Assembly: GCF_044466355.1 (NCBI RefSeq)
Contig: NZ_JBITMQ010000003.1
Location: forward strand, 507,366-571,365
Reading direction: 5' to 3'
DNA: 64,000 nucleotides
Source: Actinophytocola sp044466355
Lineage (GTDB): Bacteria; Actinomycetota; Actinomycetes; Mycobacteriales; Pseudonocardiaceae
A program made the position numbers and the translations under genes. Every line of letters starts with the position of its first letter. The first letter of the stretch is position 1. The notes below the pieces were generated by a model. It was not told the DNA's origin. It ran no database searches and was given only the letters and a program-made list of their open reading frames with translations. Positions 18,152-26,880 of the stretch are shown here, one piece after another.

Positions 18152-19573
18152 TCAGCGCGGACGTCCTGGCGCGCCCGGCCGCGTCTGCCAGGGGTGCGGG
18201 CCCGCCAGCGGGCGGTACTCCACACCCAGCGCGTCCAGTCGCGGCAGGTGGTGCCTGGTCAGCCGCTGCTCGAACTCCGCGTACGAACCGCCCGGTCCGC
18301 TCCACACCACCTCCGCGAACGCCGCCAGCCGCGGAAACGCCGCGTAGTCCACGCGCCGCGGCGAGTCCAGGTGCTCGGACCACACCTGCGCCTGCGCTCC
18401 CAACGCCGACGGCAACGGCTCGTACGCGTACACGTTCGCCAGCGTTCGCAGATACCCCACCGGGATCGGCTCGTCCGGGTGGTCCGACTGGCGGTGATCG
18501 AGGTACACGTGCTCCTCCGGGCACAGCACCACGTCATGGCCCCCAGTGTCGACCCCGGTGTGCCACGCGCCGATCACCGTGTCCTCCGGCAGCAGCGGCG
18601 ACAGCGCCTCGTCCCACGCCAGTGCCCTGCGGCCCAGCGTCGCGAGGTGGGTGGCCATCTCCCCGACGAACCACCCGTTCAGCTCGTCCACACTGGACAG
18701 ACCGAGCGCCTCCGCGCGCGCCACGGAGGCCGGGTCCGCCGTCCACTGCGTCGTCGGGACCTCGTCGCCGCCCACGCAGATCACCTCCGACGGGAAGATG
18801 TCCGCCACGTGGGTCAGCACGCGGCGGTAGAAGTCCACGACCTCGTCCGTCATCGCCAGCACGTTGTCGTTGACGCCCCAGCGCGTCAGGACCGCCAGGG
18901 GCCGACCGGTGACCCCCAGCCACGGGTACGCGGCGATCGCGGCCTGGCTGTGGCCAGGCACGTCGATCTCCGGCACCACCGTGATGTGCCGCTCCGCCGC
19001 GTACGCCACGATCTCCCGCAGGTCGTCCACCGTGTAGAACCCGCCGTGCGGGCGGCCGTCGTGGCCGGGGGTGCCGTCCGGCGGACGGCCGACCCAGGAA
19101 CCGGCTCGCCACGCGCCGACCTCCGTCAGGCGCGGGAACTCCGGGACCTCGACCCGCCAGCCCTGGTCGTCGGTCAGGTGCAGGTGCAGCACGTTCAACC
19201 GGTGCGCCGCCATCAGGTCCAGGAACCGCAGCACGCCGTACTTCGGCATGAAGTGCCGCGCCACGTCCAGCAGGCAGCCGCGCCAGCCGAACCTTGGCCA
19301 GTCCTCCACCACGCCGCACGGCAGCGGGTCGCCCGGCAGGTCGACCGCCCGGAACGCCGCCGGGCCACGCAGCTGCTTCAACGCCTGCAGGCCGTAGAAC
19401 TCGCCGGCCGCGTCCGGGGCCTCGATCCGCACCGCCGAGTCGACGGTCAGCCGGAAACCCGACGGTGGCAGGGACGCGTCGGGGACGAACACCGGATCGG
19501 GCGGGTCCGCCAGCGTCCCACCCGTCGGGGATACCCGCACCGGGCGCGGCAGCAGTTCTTCGAACACGGTCAC
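18152..19573 (-). CDS. GH20 beta-N-acetylhexosaminidase (DasD-like)
   Basis: A 473-residue glycoside hydrolase family 20 enzyme. It has the small N-terminal accessory domain and then the TIM barrel with LHLHLTDDQGWRVEV and the catalytic Asp-Glu pair in VICVGGDEVPTTQW near residue 269. The enzyme removes terminal GlcNAc from chito-oligosaccharides by substrate-assisted catalysis. No signal peptide is visible, so it acts in the cytoplasm on imported sugars. GTG 19573 overlaps the permease stop as GTGA; GTG 19567 is an alternative. Being last in a binding-protein/permease operon matches the dasABC-dasD layout of Streptomyces chitobiose uptake. Confidence 0.93.
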   Translation of the reverse strand: MTVFEELLPRPVRVSPTGGTLADPPDPVFVPDASLPPSGFRLTVDSAVRIEAPDAAGEFYGLQALKQLRGPAAFRAVDLPGDPLPCGVVEDWPRFGWRGCLLDVARHFMPKYGVLRFLDLMAAHRLNVLHLHLTDDQGWRVEVPEFPRLTEVGAWRAGSWVGRPPDGTPGHDGRPHGGFYTVDDLREIVAYAAERHITVVPEIDVPGHSQAAIAAYPWLGVTGRPLAVLTRWGVNDNVLAMTDEVVDFYRRVLTHVADIFPSEVICVGGDEVPTTQWTADPASVARAEALGLSSVDELNGWFVGEMATHLATLGRRALAWDEALSPLLPEDTVIGAWHTGVDTGGHDVVLCPEEHVYLDHRQSDHPDEPIPVGYLRTLANVYAYEPLPSALGAQAQVWSEHLDSPRRVDYAAFPRLAAFAEVVWSGPGGSYAEFEQRLTRHHLPRLDALGVEYRPLAGPHPWQTRPGAPGRPR

Positions 19574-20403
19574 CCCTTCACCGCCCCGGCCATGCCGGAC
19601 ACCAGATGTCGTTGCACTGTCAGGAAGAACGCCAGCACCGGCAGCGTCATCAACGTGGAACCCGCCATGATCGCACCCCAGTCCTGTTCCTCCGGCTTGA
19701 AGAACACCAGCAGTCCCAGGGGGAGCGTCCGGTTGTCCGTGCCGGAGATCAGGAACGTCTTCGCGAACAGGAAGTCGTTCCACGCGTGGATGAACGACAC
19801 CACGCTCGCCGCCACCAGACCGGGCGCCACCAGCGGGAACAGCACCTGCCACGTGAAGCGGAACCGGGACGCGCCGTCGAGTGCCGCAGCCTCAGCCAGG
19901 TCGTCGGGCACGGTCGCCACGAACCCGCGCAGCAGCCAGATCGCGAACGGCAGGCTGAACGCCAGGTGCACCACCACGAGCGACCCGAGCTGGTTCAACC
20001 CGATCGCGGGCACCACGTCACCGAACGAGCGCATCAGGAAGAACAGCGGGATGGTCAGGGCCTCCACCGGCACCATCTGCGCCACCAGCAACATCACCAC
20101 GAGCACGGTGCGGCCGCGGAACCGGAACCTGGTCAGCGCCACCGCCGACAGGAACGACGCCACCAGCGACAGTGCGACCACCAGCACCGCGACCACGAGG
20201 CTGTTCACGAAGTACAGCCCGAAGTTCTCCACGTCGAGCACGCGCCGGAAACTGTCCACAGTGGGCGCCGCGGTCCATGGACGCGTCGACCGCAGCTCAC
20301 CCGCGGGTTTGAGCGCTGAGAGCACCATCCAGTACAACGGGAACGCGACGACCACGGCGACCACCACGCACACCACATCGACGACGAGCTGCCCGCGCCT
20401 CAC
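19570..20403 (-). CDS. Sugar ABC transporter permease (MalG/DasC type)
   Basis: A 277-residue inner-membrane protein with six predicted transmembrane helices. Its cytoplasmic EAA loop is EAAALDGASRFRFTWQVLFP, which docks the ATPase. It is the second permease of a carbohydrate uptake-1 importer, in ATGA/GTGA-type overlap with both neighbours. No ATPase gene is present in the operon. Actinobacterial sugar importers of this type usually share one multi-purpose ATPase (MsiK), so the ATPase is probably encoded elsewhere. Confidence 0.93.
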   Translation of the reverse strand: MRRGQLVVDVVCVVVAVVVAFPLYWMVLSALKPAGELRSTRPWTAAPTVDSFRRVLDVENFGLYFVNSLVVAVLVVALSLVASFLSAVALTRFRFRGRTVLVVMLLVAQMVPVEALTIPLFFLMRSFGDVVPAIGLNQLGSLVVVHLAFSLPFAIWLLRGFVATVPDDLAEAAALDGASRFRFTWQVLFPLVAPGLVAASVVSFIHAWNDFLFAKTFLISGTDNRTLPLGLLVFFKPEEQDWGAIMAGSTLMTLPVLAFFLTVQRHLVSGMAGAVKG

Positions 20404-21299
20404 CGCACACCCCGTTGTGCCCGCACGTACAGGCCGGTGATCGCCAGCAACAGGACGGTCATGACGACGCCGATCGCCGCGCCGAGACCGTACTGCTCAC
20501 CGGCGAACGCCTTCTGGTACGCGAACACGTTGAGCACCAGGTTCTGCCCGGCCACGCCACCGCCGTTCGTCATCACGTAGATCTGCGTGAACACCTTGAA
20601 GTCCCAGATGATCGACTGGATGGTCGCGATCACCAGCAGTGGCCGCAGGATCGGCAGGATCACCGACGTCGCCGTGCGGCGGACCGACGCGCCGTCGAGC
20701 GCCGCCGCCTCCAGCACCTCGCCCGGGATGGCCCTGATGCCCGCGTACATGGTCACGAGCACGAACGGGAACGAGCACCAGATGATCTCCGCGGCGACGA
20801 GCCCGAACGCCGAGAACCGCTCGAACGTCCAGGAATGGCCGCGCATCCCGTCGAACCCGAGCCCCGCGAGGACCTCGTTGACCAACCCGAAGTCCTGGTC
20901 GAACAGGAACAGCCACACGTACGAGCCCGCCATGGTCGGCGTCGCCCACGCACCCAGCGCGGCGACGAACAGCAGCGTCCTCGGTACCGCACGGGCCCGG
21001 CTCGCGAGCACGGCCAGCGCGGTGCCGACGAACAGCGTGCCGGCCACGCAGAACGCGGCGAACCCGATCGTCGTGACCAGCACGTCCCAGAACCGTGGAT
21101 CGGACAGGAGCGTCGTGTAGTTCTCCAGGCCGAGGAACCGCAGGGGTGCCGCGCCGCTGGCCTGCGGCTGCCCGTAGTCGTACAGCGAGATGACGACCAG
21201 CTGGTAGATCGGGTACGCCATCAGCGCCAGCAGCACGACCGCGGCGGGCAGCAGGTACAGGAGCGCGGCGCGCCCGTCCCGCCGGTGCGTGAACGCCAT
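20400..21299 (-). CDS. Sugar ABC transporter permease (MalF/DasB type)
   Basis: A 299-residue membrane protein with six to seven hydrophobic helices and the EAA loop EAAALDGASVRRTATSVILP. It pairs with the downstream permease to form the channel of a carbohydrate importer. ATG 21299 (MAFTHRRDGRAALLYLLP) overlaps the stop of the binding-protein gene (ATGA). Longer open frames upstream overlap the binding protein and are rejected. Substrate class is inferred from the GH20 gene in the same operon. Confidence 0.92.
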   Translation of the reverse strand: MAFTHRRDGRAALLYLLPAAVVLLALMAYPIYQLVVISLYDYGQPQASGAAPLRFLGLENYTTLLSDPRFWDVLVTTIGFAAFCVAGTLFVGTALAVLASRARAVPRTLLFVAALGAWATPTMAGSYVWLFLFDQDFGLVNEVLAGLGFDGMRGHSWTFERFSAFGLVAAEIIWCSFPFVLVTMYAGIRAIPGEVLEAAALDGASVRRTATSVILPILRPLLVIATIQSIIWDFKVFTQIYVMTNGGGVAGQNLVLNVFAYQKAFAGEQYGLGAAIGVVMTVLLLAITGLYVRAQRGVR

Positions 21300-22582
21300 C
21301 AGCTGCCGAAGGCTGCGTTCATCTCGGCGGCCGCGGCTCTGGTCGCGGTGTGCACGTCCGCCCGCCCGGTGGCGACCTGCTGGACCATGGTGGGCAGCAC
21401 ACTGGCCGCGTCGATCTTCGTCCACGCCGGGGTCGACGGAACGAAACGGGTCCCGCTCTGGACGGTCTCGATGAACGGCGCGAGGAACTGGTCGTCGGCC
21501 GCGACGCGGTCCTGCACGTCGGTGAACGTGGGCATGTTGCCCATCGCGCCGTACATCTTCTCCTGGTACTCCTTGCCGCCGAGGAGCCGCGTGAACTCCA
21601 GCGCGAGCGCACGCTTGGTGCTGGAGCGGAACACGCCGAGCAGGTTGCCACCCGCGAACGCGGGTGCGATCGAGCCGGGTTCCTCGCCGGGCAACGGAAC
21701 CACCGCGTACTTGCCCTTGACCGCGCCGGCGTCGACCGCGGCACGGTTGAAGTCGCCGCCGATCGTCATCGCGGCCTTGCCGCCGGCGAACGCGGCGACG
21801 GACTGGCTGCCGGTCAGCTGCGCGCACGCCGAGGGCGGGCAGATGTCGTCGCTGAGCAGCTCGGCGTACTGGGCCAGGCCATCCTTGGCCGCGGGGGAGT
21901 CGATGGCGGACTTCCATGCGTCACCCACCTGTTCGGCCACGTCGCCGCCGTTGGCCCAGATGTAGGGCAGGAGCGCGAACTGGTACTTGCCGCCGACCGC
22001 GATGCCGTACAGGCCGGGCTTGGCCCTGCGTATCGCGCGGGCGGTCTCGGTCAGCTCGGCGAGGGTGGTCGGCGGCGTCAGGTTCAGCTCGGTGAAGACG
22101 TCCGTGCGGTAGTAGAGCGCACGGGTGCCGGTGAACCAGGGGATGCCGTAGGTCTTGCCGTCCACCTTGGCGGTGTCGAGGACCTCGGGCACCAGGTCCT
22201 TGCTCTCGGGCCATTTCCCGAGGTCGGCGGTCAGGTCCGCGAACCCGTTGGACGCGGTGTACCCGGCGAGGTCGGTGTTGCCGAACTCGGCGACGTCGGG
22301 CGCGCTGGCCTTGTCGTTGAAGGCGCCGTTGAAGCGGGTGGCGCGGCCGTCGACCGGCAGGTACTCGACGTTGACGGTGACGCCCTCGTGCGCCGCCTCG
22401 AACTCGGCCTTGGCCTCGTCGACGACCTTTTCCTTGGCCGCGTTGGACGCTTCCTGGAACAGCCAGACCCGGAGCTCGCCGGTGGTCTCCTGCGTGCCGG
22501 CGCCGTCGGATGCCTGCGGTGGCGCGCACCCGATGGCGAGCGCACCGAGAGCGGCGATGACCAGCGTCCGTCGGAACATCAT
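21299..22582 (-). CDS. Sugar ABC transporter substrate-binding lipoprotein
   Basis: A 427-residue extracellular solute-binding protein of family 1. The N terminus MMFRRTLVIAALGALAIGC is a lipoprotein signal with the lipid-modified Cys near residue 19. The mature part has the typical WFTGTRALYYRTDVF and GGKAAMTIGGDFN binding-protein segments. It delivers a sugar to the two permeases encoded downstream. Double ATG at 22582/22579; a GGGGG ribosome site lies seven bases upstream. Probable ligand is chitobiose or an oxidised chito-oligosaccharide, inferred from the GH20 gene and the DasR-box-like site upstream. Confidence 0.92.
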   Translation of the reverse strand: MMFRRTLVIAALGALAIGCAPPQASDGAGTQETTGELRVWLFQEASNAAKEKVVDEAKAEFEAAHEGVTVNVEYLPVDGRATRFNGAFNDKASAPDVAEFGNTDLAGYTASNGFADLTADLGKWPESKDLVPEVLDTAKVDGKTYGIPWFTGTRALYYRTDVFTELNLTPPTTLAELTETARAIRRAKPGLYGIAVGGKYQFALLPYIWANGGDVAEQVGDAWKSAIDSPAAKDGLAQYAELLSDDICPPSACAQLTGSQSVAAFAGGKAAMTIGGDFNRAAVDAGAVKGKYAVVPLPGEEPGSIAPAFAGGNLLGVFRSSTKRALALEFTRLLGGKEYQEKMYGAMGNMPTFTDVQDRVAADDQFLAPFIETVQSGTRFVPSTPAWTKIDAASVLPTMVQQVATGRADVHTATRAAAAEMNAAFGS

Positions 22583-22593
22583 GGTGGACCCCC

Positions 22594-22631
22594 GTTGCAC
22601 TATGCGCAATGGACGTTCTGCTCTCTGCAAC
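22594..22631 (-). promoter_or_regulatory. Two tandem 17-bp operators before the transporter operon
   Basis: Site 1 (22594-22610, minus strand ATTGCGCATAGTGCAAC) and site 2 (22615-22631, GTTCTGCTCTCTGCAAC on the plus strand) have palindromic arms close to GTTGC and GCAAC. Their centres are 21 bp apart. Site 1 ends 11 bp before the binding-protein start, a position suited to repression. The same two-site arrangement occurs at 26788-26825. Confidence 0.55.
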
Positions 22632-22661
22632 GGATGCTAGAGAGAAGCCACCACCGGACAC

Positions 22662-22677
22662 AAGGGTCTGGACCAAT
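22662..22677. promoter_or_regulatory. DasR-box (dre)-like site
   Basis: On the minus strand the site reads ATTGGTCCAGACCCTT. The Streptomyces dre consensus, as I recall it, is ACTGGTCTAGACCACT; 12 of 16 positions agree, including both GGTC/GACC half-sites. It lies 80 bp upstream of the transporter operon, just past the end of the DUF1707 gene. DasR represses GlcNAc and chitobiose genes in Streptomyces. Confidence 0.45.
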
Positions 22678-23075
22678 CAGTGCGCAGCGACCAACACGGT
22701 CACGACCACGACGACACACGCGAGGAGGATCGCGGGCACCCACCACCCGGCGAGCAGCGCGCCGAGCACGACTACCCCGCCACTGCCGAGCACGAGCCCG
22801 GTGCCGTTGCTGCGCCCGTCGGGGGTGTCGGCCACGGGCCGCGAGCCCGGCGTCGCCTCCCACGCGTCCCGCTCCTCCCCGATGAGCGGATGCGGCGACG
22901 GCAGGTCGGCGAACAACGCGCGAAGGTCGGCCCGCGTCTGCGCGCCCTGCACCAGGTCCTGGCGGCGGTCGTGTTCGGTCGTGGTCAGGTGCTCGGCCTC
23001 CCGGTGCTCGGCCAGCGCACGCAGCGCCACCTTCCGGTCGGCGCTGTCCACCCACAACTCGTCGTCGTCGTTCAT
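22677..23075 (-). CDS. DUF1707 (SHOCT-like) domain membrane protein
   Basis: A 132-residue protein. Residues about 12-60 match the DUF1707 pattern of actinobacteria (RKVALRALAEHREAEHLTTT, then an Asp/Arg-rich DLVQGAQTRADLRALFADLP). A single hydrophobic helix pair ends the protein (residues about 98-131). ATG 23075 gives the canonical start; longer frames upstream are not supported. It is located between the aldolase and the transporter operons on the same strand. Function unknown; the family is often found next to membrane or cell-envelope genes. Confidence 0.85.
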   Translation of the reverse strand: MNDDDELWVDSADRKVALRALAEHREAEHLTTTEHDRRQDLVQGAQTRADLRALFADLPSPHPLIGEERDAWEATPGSRPVADTPDGRSNGTGLVLGSGGVVVLGALLAGWWVPAILLACVVVVVTVLVAAH

Positions 23076-23262
23076 GACCGCGCCGACGATACGCTGGTCT
23101 CGTGATGGGCGTGCCGGTACTGCCGTCTCCCCTGGTGGAGCTGGACGACGACCGGAGGAGGGCGTGTTCGCGTCCGGGGACGACCATCGTGGCGGTGCTG
23201 AGCTGAACGGCTCCCCGGCGTGGAGTGGTGCGGCCAGTCGACCAACCCCGACATTGGTCTCC

Positions 23263-23880
23263 TCATGCGATGGCCGAGAGGAATTCCTTCGCGCGCTGCC
23301 CGATCTCGCCGAGTTTGGACTCCGCCGCCAGCTTCGGTCCGACGACACCACTTCCCGCGGTCACCGCGATCGCGCCCGCGGCCAGGTAGTCCGCCGCGTT
23401 CTCCGCGTTCAGTCCACCGGTCGCGACCAGCTGCGTGTCCGGGTAAGGGCCGTGCAGGTCGGAGAAGTACGCCGGGCCCAGCCGGGCCGCCGGGAACACC
23501 TTCACCGCCGTGGCGCCGAGGTCGACCGCGGTCGCCACCTCGGTCGGGGTCATCGCGCCCAGCACGATCGGGATCCGTTGCCGCACCGCCTCTTCCGCCA
23601 CCGCGGGCCGCAGGCCCGGGGTGAGCAGGAACGTGGCACCGGCGTTGATCGCGTCGCGGGCGTCCTGTTCGGACATCACGGTGCCCGCGCCCAGGACCAG
23701 ACCGTCCACCCGCGACGCCTGCTCGATCAGACGCGGCGCGTCGGGTGTGGTCAGCGCGAACTCGACGATCGGCATCCCCGCCGCCACGAGCGTCCGCGCC
23801 AGCCCGACCGGGTCGGGGATCATCGGTGCGCGGATGATGCACAACGCGCGCCGTGTGGCCAGTTCGGCGAGCAGGTCCAT
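23263..23880 (-). CDS. eda: KDPG/KHG aldolase
   Basis: A 205-residue class I aldolase of the Eda family. The Schiff-base lysine lies in AVKVFPAARLGPAYF near residue 127; the general-acid Glu is in IVEFALTT near residue 38. It splits 2-keto-3-deoxy-6-phosphogluconate into pyruvate and glyceraldehyde 3-phosphate, or 4-hydroxy-2-oxoglutarate into pyruvate and glyoxylate. It starts three bases after the amidohydrolase stop. The KDG-type kinase across the divergent promoter would supply KDPG. Confidence 0.93.
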   Translation of the reverse strand: MDLLAELATRRALCIIRAPMIPDPVGLARTLVAAGMPIVEFALTTPDAPRLIEQASRVDGLVLGAGTVMSEQDARDAINAGATFLLTPGLRPAVAEEAVRQRIPIVLGAMTPTEVATAVDLGATAVKVFPAARLGPAYFSDLHGPYPDTQLVATGGLNAENAADYLAAGAIAVTAGSGVVGPKLAAESKLGEIGQRAKEFLSAIA

Positions 23881-23883
23881 GTC

Positions 23884-25461
23884 TCAGACTCCCTCGTTGC
23901 GGATCGAGTGCCCGGCGAGTGCGCCGGTGTGCCTGCCGTCGTCGATGACGGGGACGCCGTTCACCAGCACGTACGGGATACCGGTCGCGGGTCGGCGCGG
24001 TTCGTCGAACGTCGCGGTGTCCGCGACGGTGTCCGGGTCGAACAGCACCAGGTCGGCCGCGTACCCCTCGCGCACGAGCCCGCGGTCGGTCAGGCGCAGC
24101 CGTCGCGCCGCCCGCCCCGTCAGGTGCGCGACGCAGTCCTCCAGGGTCAGCACGCCCAGCTCGCGCACGTACCGGGCCAGGTAGCGCGGGAACGTGCCCC
24201 ACGCCCTCGGGTGCGGCCGTTCGCCGACCAGCAGCCCGTCGCTGCCGCCGGTGTGCGCGGGGTGACGCATGATCGCGCGGACGTTGTCCTCGTGCCCGAC
24301 GTGCATGAGGCACGACGTGCCGAGCCGTTCGGAGACGAGCGTGGCGAAGTACAGGTCGGCCGGTGCGATCCCGGCCGTACTGGCCGACGCCGCGACGGAT
24401 TTCCCTACCAGGTGGGCGTTCTCGGCGCGGCGGACGCCGTTGATCTCGATCGACGACCAGTCGACGGGCACGCCGTGGCAGCCGTCCGAGCCGTGTTCCT
24501 CGATGTCGGCGCGGATCCGCTCACGGGTGTCCGGGTCGGACAGCCGGGCCAGTGTCGCGTCGAGCCCGCCCTCGGTGGCCCAGCTCGGCAGCAGCGCCGA
24601 CAGGTACGTGGCGCCCGGCAGGTACGGGTAGGTGTCGAGCGAGATGTCGCAGCCGTCCGCGATCGCGTTGTCCAGCAACGACAACAGCTCGCCTGCGCGG
24701 CCCTCGTTGACCGGGAAGTTCATGGTCGCGTGCGCGAGGTGCAGCGGGCAGCCGGACCGCCGGGACACCTCGACCACCTCCGCGTACGCCTCGACCGCGC
24801 CCGCGCCGTAGCTGCGGTGGTGCGGGCTGTAGTAGCCGCCGCCCCTGCCGACGACCTCGCACAGTGCCACCAGTTCGTCGGTGTCGGCGTACATGCCGGG
24901 CGTGTAGGTGAGGCCGGACGACATGCCCACCGCGCCTTCGGCGAGCCCGGTCGCGACCAGCGCCCGCATCCGGTCCACTTCGGACTCCGTGGCGGGCCGC
25001 GCCGCCCAGCCGACCACGAGCATCCGCACCGTGCCCTGCGGCACCAGGTAGGCGGCGTTGACGGCGATGCCGCGGTCCAGCCGGTCCAGGTACTCGCCGA
25101 CGCCGCGCCAGTCCCAGTCGAAGCCCGGTGGGTCGTCGTTCCACCCGGCGAGCTGCGCGCGCAGCCCGGCGAGCGTCTCGTCGTCGACCGGCGCGTACGA
25201 CAGGCCGTCCTGGCCGAGCACCTCGAGCGTGACGCCCTGCGAGACCTTCGCCGTGTGGTCCGGGTTCGCGAGGATCTGCAGGTCGGAGTGCGCGTGCATG
25301 TCGATGAACCCGGGCGCCAGCACGAGCCCGTCCGCGTCCACGACCCGGCCGCCGCCCCCGCCGCCGATCGCCGTGATCCGTCCACTGTCGACGGTCACGT
25401 CCGCCCGGTACGACGGACCGCCCGTGCCGTCGACGACCGTCGCGCCGCGGAAGGTCGGCAT
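23884..25461 (-). CDS. D-aminoacylase-type amidohydrolase (candidate N-acetylglucosaminate deacetylase)
   Basis: A 525-residue zinc amidohydrolase of the N-acyl-D-amino-acid deacylase family. It starts with a short beta sandwich and has the metal-binding HxH in FIDMHAHSDLQIL near residue 57. YYSPHHRSYG, HLAHATMNF and CLMHVGHEDNVR carry further metal-ligand histidines. The family removes the acyl group from N-acyl-D-amino acids. N-acetyl-D-glucosaminate is a D-configured N-acetyl amino acid, so the neighbouring deaminase, kinase and aldolase make it a plausible substrate; that is inference. The start overlaps the deaminase stop by one base. Confidence 0.9.
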   Translation of the reverse strand: MPTFRGATVVDGTGGPSYRADVTVDSGRITAIGGGGGGRVVDADGLVLAPGFIDMHAHSDLQILANPDHTAKVSQGVTLEVLGQDGLSYAPVDDETLAGLRAQLAGWNDDPPGFDWDWRGVGEYLDRLDRGIAVNAAYLVPQGTVRMLVVGWAARPATESEVDRMRALVATGLAEGAVGMSSGLTYTPGMYADTDELVALCEVVGRGGGYYSPHHRSYGAGAVEAYAEVVEVSRRSGCPLHLAHATMNFPVNEGRAGELLSLLDNAIADGCDISLDTYPYLPGATYLSALLPSWATEGGLDATLARLSDPDTRERIRADIEEHGSDGCHGVPVDWSSIEINGVRRAENAHLVGKSVAASASTAGIAPADLYFATLVSERLGTSCLMHVGHEDNVRAIMRHPAHTGGSDGLLVGERPHPRAWGTFPRYLARYVRELGVLTLEDCVAHLTGRAARRLRLTDRGLVREGYAADLVLFDPDTVADTATFDEPRRPATGIPYVLVNGVPVIDDGRHTGALAGHSIRNEGV

Positions 25462-26774
25462 CAGAAGAACGTGCGGATCAGATCGACGACGGTCTCGCCG
25501 TCCGCGCCGACCATCGGCAGGAGCGGGACCTTGTCGAACGTCGTGCACGGGTGGGAGAGCCCCAGCCCGACCCAGTCGCCGACCTCCACCGCCGCGTCCG
25601 CGCCGAGCTGGACGAACCCGTGCTGGTCGTTGACCTTCGTGACCGCGCACCCGGTCAGCGCGGTGGTCACCCCGCCCGCGCGGCGCAGCTCCGGCAACGG
25701 CAGGTCGATGTCGTACGGCACGTCCCGCTTGCCCGCGTTGATGAACGCCAGACGCGGTTCCGGTCGCGAGGTCACCTGCGCCCACGTCCGGACCGCGGGC
25801 CGCAGCGGCGTCCCGTCGAGGCGGGGGCTGGCGCCGAGCGGCGAGTTGCGTGCGTAGTACCCCTCGTCGTGCGTGAGGTACGCGCCGCTGCGCAGCACCG
25901 GCAGCACGGGTAGCCCGTCCGGCCACGGCGCGCCGAGCACGTCGACCACGAGGTCGAAGAACGAGCTGCCGCCCGCGGTCACGACGACCTGGTCCGACTC
26001 GGCGAAGTACCCGCGTTCGGCGAGGTCGAGCGCGAGCGCGCGCAGTTCGCTCAGGTGCGTGCGCACGGCCGCGAGCCCGTCCGCCGTGGCGTCGCCCGCG
26101 ACCGCGCCCTCGTAGCTCGCGACACCGGCGAGCCGCAGCACCGGGCTCGCCGCGACGGCCTCGGCGATCCCGAGCGCGGCGGCCCGGTCGCGGCAGCCCG
26201 TGCGTCCGCCCGGCACGCCCAGCTCGACGAGCACGTCCACCGGGCGGGACGGCGCGGCCTCGCGCAGCGCGTCGGTCATCAGCTCGACGCCTCGCTCGGT
26301 GTCGGCCCAGCACCAGAACTCGAAACCCGGGTCGTGGTCCAACTCGTCGGCGACCCAGCGCAGCGCGGTCGCGTCGACCAGTTCGTTCGCGAGGATCACC
26401 CGGCTCACCCCGAACGCGCGGTAGATCCGCAGCTGGCTCGCGTTGGCCGCGGTCTGGCCCCACGCGCCGTGCTCGAACTGGCGCGCGAACAGCTGCGGCG
26501 CCATGGTCGTCTTGCCGTGCGGGGCGTGCGCGAAGCCGTGGCGTGCGCACAGGTCGGCCATCGTGGTGAGGTTGTGGGTGAGCGCGGGCTCGTCGAGAAC
26601 CGTGACGGGCGGGAGGAACCCGTCGCGGAAGAGGTTCAGGCCGCGGTCCCGGCCGTCCCGGATGGACAATCCGGACAACGAGGTCGGGATCCCCTTGAAC
26701 CGCCAGTCGAGCCGCTCGGCGAGAAGCGCGTCGAGCGCGGCGGGGTCCATCCGGCCCGGGGTGATCTCCGGCAT
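25461..26774 (-). CDS. PLP-dependent amino-acid deaminase of the D-serine dehydratase/D-threonine aldolase fold (candidate glucosaminate ammonia-lyase)
   Basis: A 437-residue fold-type III PLP enzyme. The Schiff-base lysine is in HAPHGKTTMAPQLF near residue 88. A C-terminal LGLSHPCTTFD near 404-414 supplies the His-x-Cys metal pair seen in D-serine dehydratases. These enzymes eliminate ammonia from D-amino acids. Downstream genes encode the amidohydrolase and KDPG aldolase, and a RidA protein and KDG-type kinase are divergent. D-glucosaminate to 2-keto-3-deoxygluconate fits that set best. GAGGAG precedes ATG 26774. Substrate is inferred. Confidence 0.88.
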   Translation of the reverse strand: MPEITPGRMDPAALDALLAERLDWRFKGIPTSLSGLSIRDGRDRGLNLFRDGFLPPVTVLDEPALTHNLTTMADLCARHGFAHAPHGKTTMAPQLFARQFEHGAWGQTAANASQLRIYRAFGVSRVILANELVDATALRWVADELDHDPGFEFWCWADTERGVELMTDALREAAPSRPVDVLVELGVPGGRTGCRDRAAALGIAEAVAASPVLRLAGVASYEGAVAGDATADGLAAVRTHLSELRALALDLAERGYFAESDQVVVTAGGSSFFDLVVDVLGAPWPDGLPVLPVLRSGAYLTHDEGYYARNSPLGASPRLDGTPLRPAVRTWAQVTSRPEPRLAFINAGKRDVPYDIDLPLPELRRAGGVTTALTGCAVTKVNDQHGFVQLGADAAVEVGDWVGLGLSHPCTTFDKVPLLPMVGADGETVVDLIRTFF

Positions 26775-26787
26775 CCGCTCTCCTCAG

Positions 26788-26825
26788 GTTGCGTATTTTG
26801 CAACGACTATTGCGCTATGTGCCAC
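26788..26825. promoter_or_regulatory. Two tandem 17-bp operators in the divergent deaminase/kinase promoter
   Basis: GTTGCGTATTTTGCAAC (26788-26804) is a palindrome with perfect 5-bp arms. ATTGCGCTATGTGCCAC (26809-26825) is a second, weaker copy. Centres are 21 bp apart, exactly as at 22594-22631. The first site ends 13 bp before the deaminase start. The second overlaps the probable -35 region of the kinase operon (TAGCAT at 26835-26840 as -10). Confidence 0.6.
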
Positions 26826-26880
26826 GAAGGTGTGTAGCATCTCCTCGGCCGGCCAGTCAACGGCGGAGGAGGGGCGGCGC

